From Phyto melanocephala (lineage: Eukaryota > Arthropoda > Insecta > Diptera > Rhinophoridae), in NCBI GenBank assembly GCA_941918925.1, contig OW799234.1:109365884-109429883 (forward strand): 64,000 nucleotides of DNA. The letters are read 5' to 3'. Below are positions 58,601 through 64,000 of the stretch, piece after piece (position 1 is the first letter of the stretch; every line of letters starts with the position of its first letter). Below the pieces are notes generated by a model. The model was not told the DNA's origin. It saw only the letters and a program-made list of their open reading frames with translations, and did no database searches. Position numbers and translations under genes: made by a program.

Positions 58601-60334
58601 ATATCGAAATGATAGTTAAATACAAAAAAATTTAACAAAAAGTGACAATAAAAAACAACAACAAAATAGATTTAGTAGTATATTTCATTATCACTCACAT
58701 ATTGTTGGAAATACAATAATCATTTCGTTAGGGATTTCTATTTCCCTTGTAAGTTAAAAAGAACAAATTCGTACTGATTTCAACAGCTCAAAATGGAACA
58801 ATAAGCATTAAGAGTTAAAGAGTAAAACAGGGCCTCTAACAGAGGAGAATTAAGGCAATGCTGGATGAAGAAGAGAAGTGAAATGCAGTGATAAAATTTT
58901 GCAGATACATTTTAAGGACAAAGATACCGGGAAACTTTGTACTGTTGGCCTGGACGCGGTTCATAGAAAGTCTGAAAGCGAGTTTAATATAACGGCCATT
59001 AAGACAATCCACCCTGAAGTAATGCATGTTTTAACTCCTCTCCTGCAAAGAAAATTTCTGATGATTATTAACACGAAAATCAACGGTCGCTAATGATAAA
59101 ACCTTTCTCTGTTTTAAAATGCGTATAAGGTCTGTAAAAATATTGTTTCATAAGTTAAACAATTTATGAGTAAATGAACTTCAATCAAGTAATTACTGTC
59201 GTAAAAATTAAAGAAACAAATAACTAAAAAAACTTAGTTTATTTAAAAAAGCTTAATATCAATCCATTTTTTTATGTTTTGACTTATGGTTGCTTAAGAA
59301 AATTTACATAACATCACGTTTGATTTTCTGCTATTATCATGAAATGCTTTTCAATCTTTCAATTTCAATTCAATTCAAAGATTTTAGTTTTTTAGTTATT
59401 AAACCATAAAGATTAACTCTGAAAAATTTTATATATAACTTATTTTAATTTATGTTCATTTTATTTAAGAAAATAGAAAACTTATACTTTATTATTATTT
59501 AATTAAATCCGCTACTTCTACTTTTTCACTGCGTGCATAAAAGCTTACCTGTGTTTGTTTTTATATATCAGTATATTTCAATGAGTTAATTAGCAAGAGA
59601 AACCATTAAACTTTTTCCATTATCGTTTTGCGACATTATTCAAAATTAATTGCGTACTACATACTACTCATGTAGGCAAAGTCTGGCAGTCCAAGCACCT
59701 AGTGCATACGAGATCACACACACAAGCAGCAAATCGCAGAGACAAAAGTTTAAATGAAAATAAAATTCAATTTTAAAATATTTTTTTTCATTAGTTTACC
59801 TTCATGCCGAATGAAAATCTGTATTAAATGGAAATAATAGTAAAAGAAAAGTTAAGATAAATGTTTGCTTGTGTGTAAAATAAATAAAATAAAAATAAAT
59901 AAAACAAAAACTTTATTTAAGAACTAACAGAAGGAATATAACAGTTTCGAAATTAACTTGCATATTAACGAAGAGACTTTTTTACTACTAGGCGTTTCTT
60001 TTTTTTGTTTTTTTTTTGTTTTTGGAAGAATAAAACTTTTTTAAAACAAAATTAAACAAATTTAATATAATGGTTTTACTAGTTTATAAATTTAAAGGCA
60101 TTTAATACTAAATAATATCCGGCATAAGGCCTTCATGATTGCAACTTATGAGCGGTCCAATTTTGCACCATATTTTCGAGCATATTAGGTCTTATTTTGA
60201 CAATAGTTCATTGAATTTTGCCTTCTAAACAATTGATCGTTACTGTTTATCAGGATAACACAAAAATTTTTGGCACCATTACAAAAAGTGGTTCAAAGTT
60301 GTCATATTACACGAATGAGGTGAGCAATTCTTGA
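58601..60334. other. No gene recognised; one natural-looking frame
   Basis: The plus frame 58878-59093 (71 codons: KILQIHFKDKDTGKL, VHRKSESEFNITAIKTIHPE) sits in slightly less A/T-rich sequence (58790-59090). Its composition is more protein-like than its surroundings, but I recognise no domain and see no flanking exon. The rest is A/T-rich. Confidence 0.3.
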
Positions 60335-61056
60335 ATTCGTGAAATTTTTAACATAATACAATGTAGAAAGGAACTGTCAAGGCTTGGTCAGCGGGCTGAC
60401 GTTACTCTAGTTTGGATTCCTGCGCATAAGGGCCACTATGGTAACGAGCGTGCTGATGAGCTAGCCAGGGGAGGATCTGCTCTGGATATCTCTAATGCAA
60501 TTGCAGTTGCAATCCCGTTGGGGACTGTTAAGAGCAGAATCTCCAGACACTTTCTACGGAAGGCTGATAACAGGTGGCGTGGGCTGAGCACGTGTAAGGT
60601 GGCACGGCTTACGTGGCCCTCTTTTGATGCACGACGTACATTGCAACTTTCCAGTCGGAGTCGGAGGGACATATCGAGGTTGCTGGCGGTATTGACGGGT
60701 CACTGGATGTTAGGCAAACATGCAAGTCGGCTCGGACTCCCATCGAATGACCATTGTCGCAGTTGTCTGGATAGAGAGAAGGAGGAATCGGTTTTCCACT
60801 TTCTCTGCGAATGTCCTGCACTGGCGGCTAAGAGACACAGATTTCTGTGCGAACATATACTAGATGGCCTCTCTGCGATATCTGAAGTTGGACTGAATTA
60901 TCTACTGAGATATCTCAGGGCCACGGGGTGGATCTAGTACCCTTACTCTTGGATTTTATTCTGAGATACACTAGAAGCTGACGAGTGATGTGGTCCTGTC
61001 AAAACGGAGTCATACAGACTCTATTTGACTGTTGGCGTGCAGCGAACTACCACGAT
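60335..61056 (+). pseudogene. Non-LTR retrotransposon 3' fragment 1: RNase H end and Cys-rich tail
   Basis: One frame runs from about 60362 to 60937: VTLVWIPAHKGHYGNERADE and LARGGSA (the last RNase H block, with His and the AD pair). A linker and CRSCLDREKEESVFHFLCEC follow, a Cys-Cys-His-Cys tail like those of I-type ORF2 proteins. The frame is unbroken but 5'-truncated, lacking endonuclease and reverse transcriptase. A short 3' UTR leads to an AACC tail. G+C is clearly higher than the surroundings. Confidence 0.75.
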
Positions 61057-61072
61057 AACCAACCAACCAACC
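61057..61072. repeat. AACC repeat at a retrotransposon junction
   Basis: Four AACC units between fragment 1's UTR and the start of fragment 2's RNase H sequence; probably the 3' tail of fragment 1. Confidence 0.7.
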
Positions 61073-61985
61073 ATGGCTTTTATGGCCGGAAGGGCAGGTG
61101 CTGGTGTGTTCTCATCTGAGTTGAACCTACCCTGCACCCTAAATCTGGGGGAGTGCGTGGCAGTCTATCAGGCAGAAATGCTTGGTTTGCTGCACGCGTT
61201 GGACCACCTGTTGGAATGTCGAATGCATGGAAACATATTTTTTATAGCACTTGACAACCGGTCGGTTATAAAACGTATGCAGCGGATAGATGTAAACTCC
61301 ACTTTGGTGCTTGAGTGTGTTCTAAAGCTCAATAGGTGTGCCTCTAATAATTAGGTAACGCTGATATTGGTTAAGGGATACGTGAGCATAGCTGGGAATG
61401 AGGCTGCGGACGAACTTTTGAAGAAGGGGTCTGAGGAGGCTGTATTCTGAGGACCGGGACCCAGAACTGCTCTGGGAAATGGGTTGGTGCGGGCGAAGAT
61501 CTTTCAATGGGTGAACTCTAAAAACTTGCGAAGGTGGATGGAGGGAACTACGTGTAGACAGGCTCGTATGGTGCTCAGGGTGACACTTGGCAGGGGTGCA
61601 ATGAAGATACTCGATTTTAATAGGAGTGCGATCACTGCGTTGATTACAGGACATGGGAACTTCAAATATCACCTGAAGAAGGATGCAGATCATGGAGGAT
61701 GCCGAGACGGCAGTGCATGTAGTATGCGAGTGTCCGGCGTTGGCGAGCAGAAGACTAAGGATCACAGGCAAGCACACATTAAGTGTGAGTGCTATGGGGG
61801 ACCTTAGTCTGAGGGAGATGCTGGCGATTACAAAGGACTGTGCGATGAGGATTGTCGACAATCACCATTCGGCAGTGTGAAATCGTTTTTCCTAGTCCAG
61901 AGCAAACGCCGGTTGTGGCGCCAGACTCAGTGATTGAAGGCATACTGATCGGTGGACACAAAATCACTGAGGAACGAAGGGGGCT
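61073..61985 (+). pseudogene. Non-LTR retrotransposon 3' fragment 2: RNase H and Cys-rich tail
   Basis: Begins inside the RNase H domain: GRAGAGVFSSELN, YQAEMLGLLHALDHLLECRM (catalytic Glu), IALDNRSVIKRM (catalytic Asp), then a stop after ASNN. It resumes as VTLILVKGYVSIAGNEAADE, where the usual GH is GY and the last AD is kept. After another stop come RAKIFQWVNSKNLRRW and RAKI-linked linker sequence. A frameshift near 61680 leads to AETAVHVVCECPALASRRLR. Same clade as fragment 1 (shared ECPALA) but clearly diverged, and more damaged. Confidence 0.75.
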
Positions 61986-62189
61986 GAAAAGAGAACCGTA
62001 ATAGTAGTGGTCTGCTTCGATATTCTCCCTACTTGTGTATATACATATATCATGTTAACATTATTTGGGTATGTAGAGCGCAGCAAGCAGGGATTTTTTA
62101 GGATATAAAAGCATCTTATAAGTCTTGTGAGGATTGCCATCTCTTTAAAATGACAACTCTGTTATGTTATACTTATACCCCTTAAAACA
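61986..62189. other. No feature seen
   Basis: Probably 3' UTR of fragment 2 grading into A/T-rich DNA. Confidence 0.3.
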
Positions 62190-62806
62190 CACAGAAAAAA
62201 TTATCGTTAAAATATATTTAATTTCTATTAATATTTCGCTTGTATCAGATAATTTTTTGTTTGATTATTTCCTTAGATTAACACATGGGCTTAAACAAAA
62301 AAATAAGATTTTTTATTTGCAGTTAGTGTTCATTTTAATTGTATTGCTATTCTTAAAATTAATTTTATAATTCATATTTAGTTAAAAATGCTGTAGACTT
62401 AAATATTTTAGTTTGATACAAGACTATGGAGAAGCTTTCTTCTTGTCAGGCGTATTATACTTCTATTTTCATTCAGTTAAATAATTCTCTTTGATGAAGT
62501 GTTTCTTTGAGATGTTAACTGATTTTGGAAAAAACTTATCATTGATTCATTCTCTGAAATTTTTGTCTGAATTAAATAAATATTTTTTATATATTCTTGG
62601 ACTAATATTAAATTAATTTTTTTTTCAACTTTTTATTTGTTTTTGTTAACAATTTGTTTAAAAGTCAAAAATATTTTAATACAAATTTTTACAGATGAAT
62701 TGAAAATTAAATTTTTTTTCTTTGTTTGAATTTACTTCATCAATTTAAATATTATATTTAGTTCGCTAAATTTCTTAATTGAATCAGAAATTTAATTTTT
62801 TCTGTG
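62190..62806. mobile_element. Candidate TIR element (CACAGAAAAAATTA ends)
   Basis: CACAGAAAAAATTA at 62190 and its exact complement at 62793-62806. Flanks CTTAAAACA and CATAAAAGA agree at 7 of 9 positions, a possible old 9-bp duplication. Interior is A/T-rich without a credible gene. Ends match those of 22208-23187 and the visible end of the copy at 345-578. Confidence 0.5.
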
Positions 62807-64000
62807 CATAAAAGAGCATCATAACTTAAGTTTTAATTTAATGATAAAAAAAAAAAACGTGGAAAAGCCTACAGTTTATTCTCAGTAGTTCACCAAAAAT
62901 TACGCTATTGATAACGCCCTGGCTTTAATTGTTAAACCAAATAAATTTTATATGGATGTGGGATAAATTCTTTTTACAAAATTTTCCAATTATTAAACGG
63001 TCAGATACTTAGTTGCTAAGTATAGCGTCGGATCGATAAATGCACACGCGTATCTAATCTGGCGATGGAGTATTCTGCATTCACAATATACGCAGTACCG
63101 CAGTATGGGCTCTATGTAGATGTATAATAGAAAAAATTCATAGTATTACATGATAACTGCTCGGTTTGACTTTTATACGTGCCATAATCTTAAGTTTGGC
63201 GAACAGAGTTTGAATTTTGCAATACTGCTGTTTGACTTTGGGTCGTAGTTTTCCAGAGTATACTGCTAAAAATCAAACACACGTTATGACTTGTATTACA
63301 GTTAGTTCTATCGGAAGTTTTATATCTCAAAAAAAAAAAACACTCTATATACGTCTTTGATAAAGAATACAATTTATCTTTCAATTAAGTTTTAGATGTT
63401 GTGCTAATGAAAACAGTTTTAGTAATGAAATATAATTTAAATGCATTTTAAAATGAAATAAAAATATGTTTGTGCAATGCTGTAAGTGAAAAAGATATAC
63501 AAAAAACTATAATAAAATATTAAATTTATTTAAAGAAGAGAAAAATAAAAATAATAAAATTAAGAATTTAAAACTTTTAAAAATTTATTTTTAAAAAAGA
63601 TAATTTTATTATTAATTTTACTGGTGTGGGGGCTTGAAAAGTCATTATTTGTTGTCAAACGCCGTTCAATATTCGGCGAGGCTTTCAATGTGGCTTTTTT
63701 ATATTACTGATTTACACAAAAACTTGATAATTAAATTCTTAAATAGATGAACCATATCTGGCATATTTTTAGCACAAGTTCTGTTTAAGAGTCTTCTTTA
63801 GTAAATTATAAAATTTGTAAACTGTTTGATTTTCTATCGATTGCACAAAAACTTGAATAGCTTTTTGGAACACGCTTAAATTAGTCCTTTAACATGTATG
63901 GATAATCAATGTATGGGTAATTGCACTGCGATTGTTGGAGGACATTATTACCTAGCTGGAGATACAATTTAACTTATTTCAAGTGCTTTAATATTCATAT
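62807..64000. other. A/T-rich, no gene recognised
   Basis: 63000-63250 is less A/T-rich than its surroundings (GGATCGATAAATGCACACG) but shows no frame, RNA or repeat structure I can name. Confidence 0.35.

Noticed and set aside
61322..61861. 179-codon minus-strand frame
   Set aside because: Antisense shadow of the RNase H/Cys-tail pseudogene on the plus strand; Ser/Pro/Leu-rich with no domain.

Overview
The window looks like intergenic or large-intron DNA from a fly, probably a higher (calyptrate) dipteran such as a blow fly or house fly. I infer this from the strong A+T richness, the CATA microsatellites, and the mobile-element set: mariner, Tc1 and hAT elements, DINE-1/INE-1-like Helitron derivatives, and R1-, I- and jockey-type non-LTR fragments. 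The species call is inference only. I found no intact host protein-coding gene, no rRNA and no functional tRNA. Nearly every open frame over 60 codons is either a broken transposon gene or an A/T-rich chance frame.

Layout, left to right. 0.1-5 kb: a fold-back element, half of a dispersed A/T-rich repeat pair, a DINE-1-like copy, a tRNA-derived SINE-like repeat, and a DINE-like copy with a TTG-rich expansion. 7.3-10.1 kb: a long DINE-like element split by a hAT-type element with an exact 8-bp target duplication, then a Helitron-type element carrying seven ~122-bp tandem units. 11.7-14.2 kb: a DINE-like copy and a nearly full-length but dead Tc1-like element. 16.3-20.9 kb: DINE-like copies, a MITE and two internally deleted mariner elements. 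22.2-24.1 kb: an A/T-rich repeat, a CATA microsatellite joined to an R1-clade retrotransposon 3' end, and a MITE. 27-29.3 kb: a TIR element and a decayed hAT element with a second TIR element inside it. 30.9-33.3 kb: a jockey-like relic and two DINE-like copies facing each other as a large inverted repeat. 35.3-36.1 kb: a candidate Inr+DPE promoter and non-coding first exon, the best hint of host transcription. 38-44 kb: a mariner relic, a MITE nested in a MITE, an 88-bp perfect palindrome, a DINE-like element containing a deleted mariner, and an unrecognised decayed reading frame at 44.5-44.9 kb. 46.8-52.3 kb: more DINE-like copies, a mariner stub, a reverse-transcriptase fragment and a fold-back repeat. 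53.4-56 kb: a hAT deletion derivative and three MITEs. 58-62.8 kb: another mariner relic, two non-LTR 3' fragments in tandem, and a TIR element.

The elements are layered. Insertions into earlier insertions can be read from target duplications: hAT-type into DINE, MITE into DINE (twice), mariner into DINE, and a Harbinger-like MITE into a TA-flanked MITE. All recognised transposase and reverse-transcriptase genes carry stops, frameshifts, internal deletions or lost catalytic residues, so nothing here appears autonomously mobile. I saw no convincing undescribed multi-gene system. The items most worth checking are the Helitron with its hairpin-bearing array, the perfect palindrome, the microsatellite-retrotransposon junction, the nested MITEs with a readable empty site, and the candidate promoter/exon.
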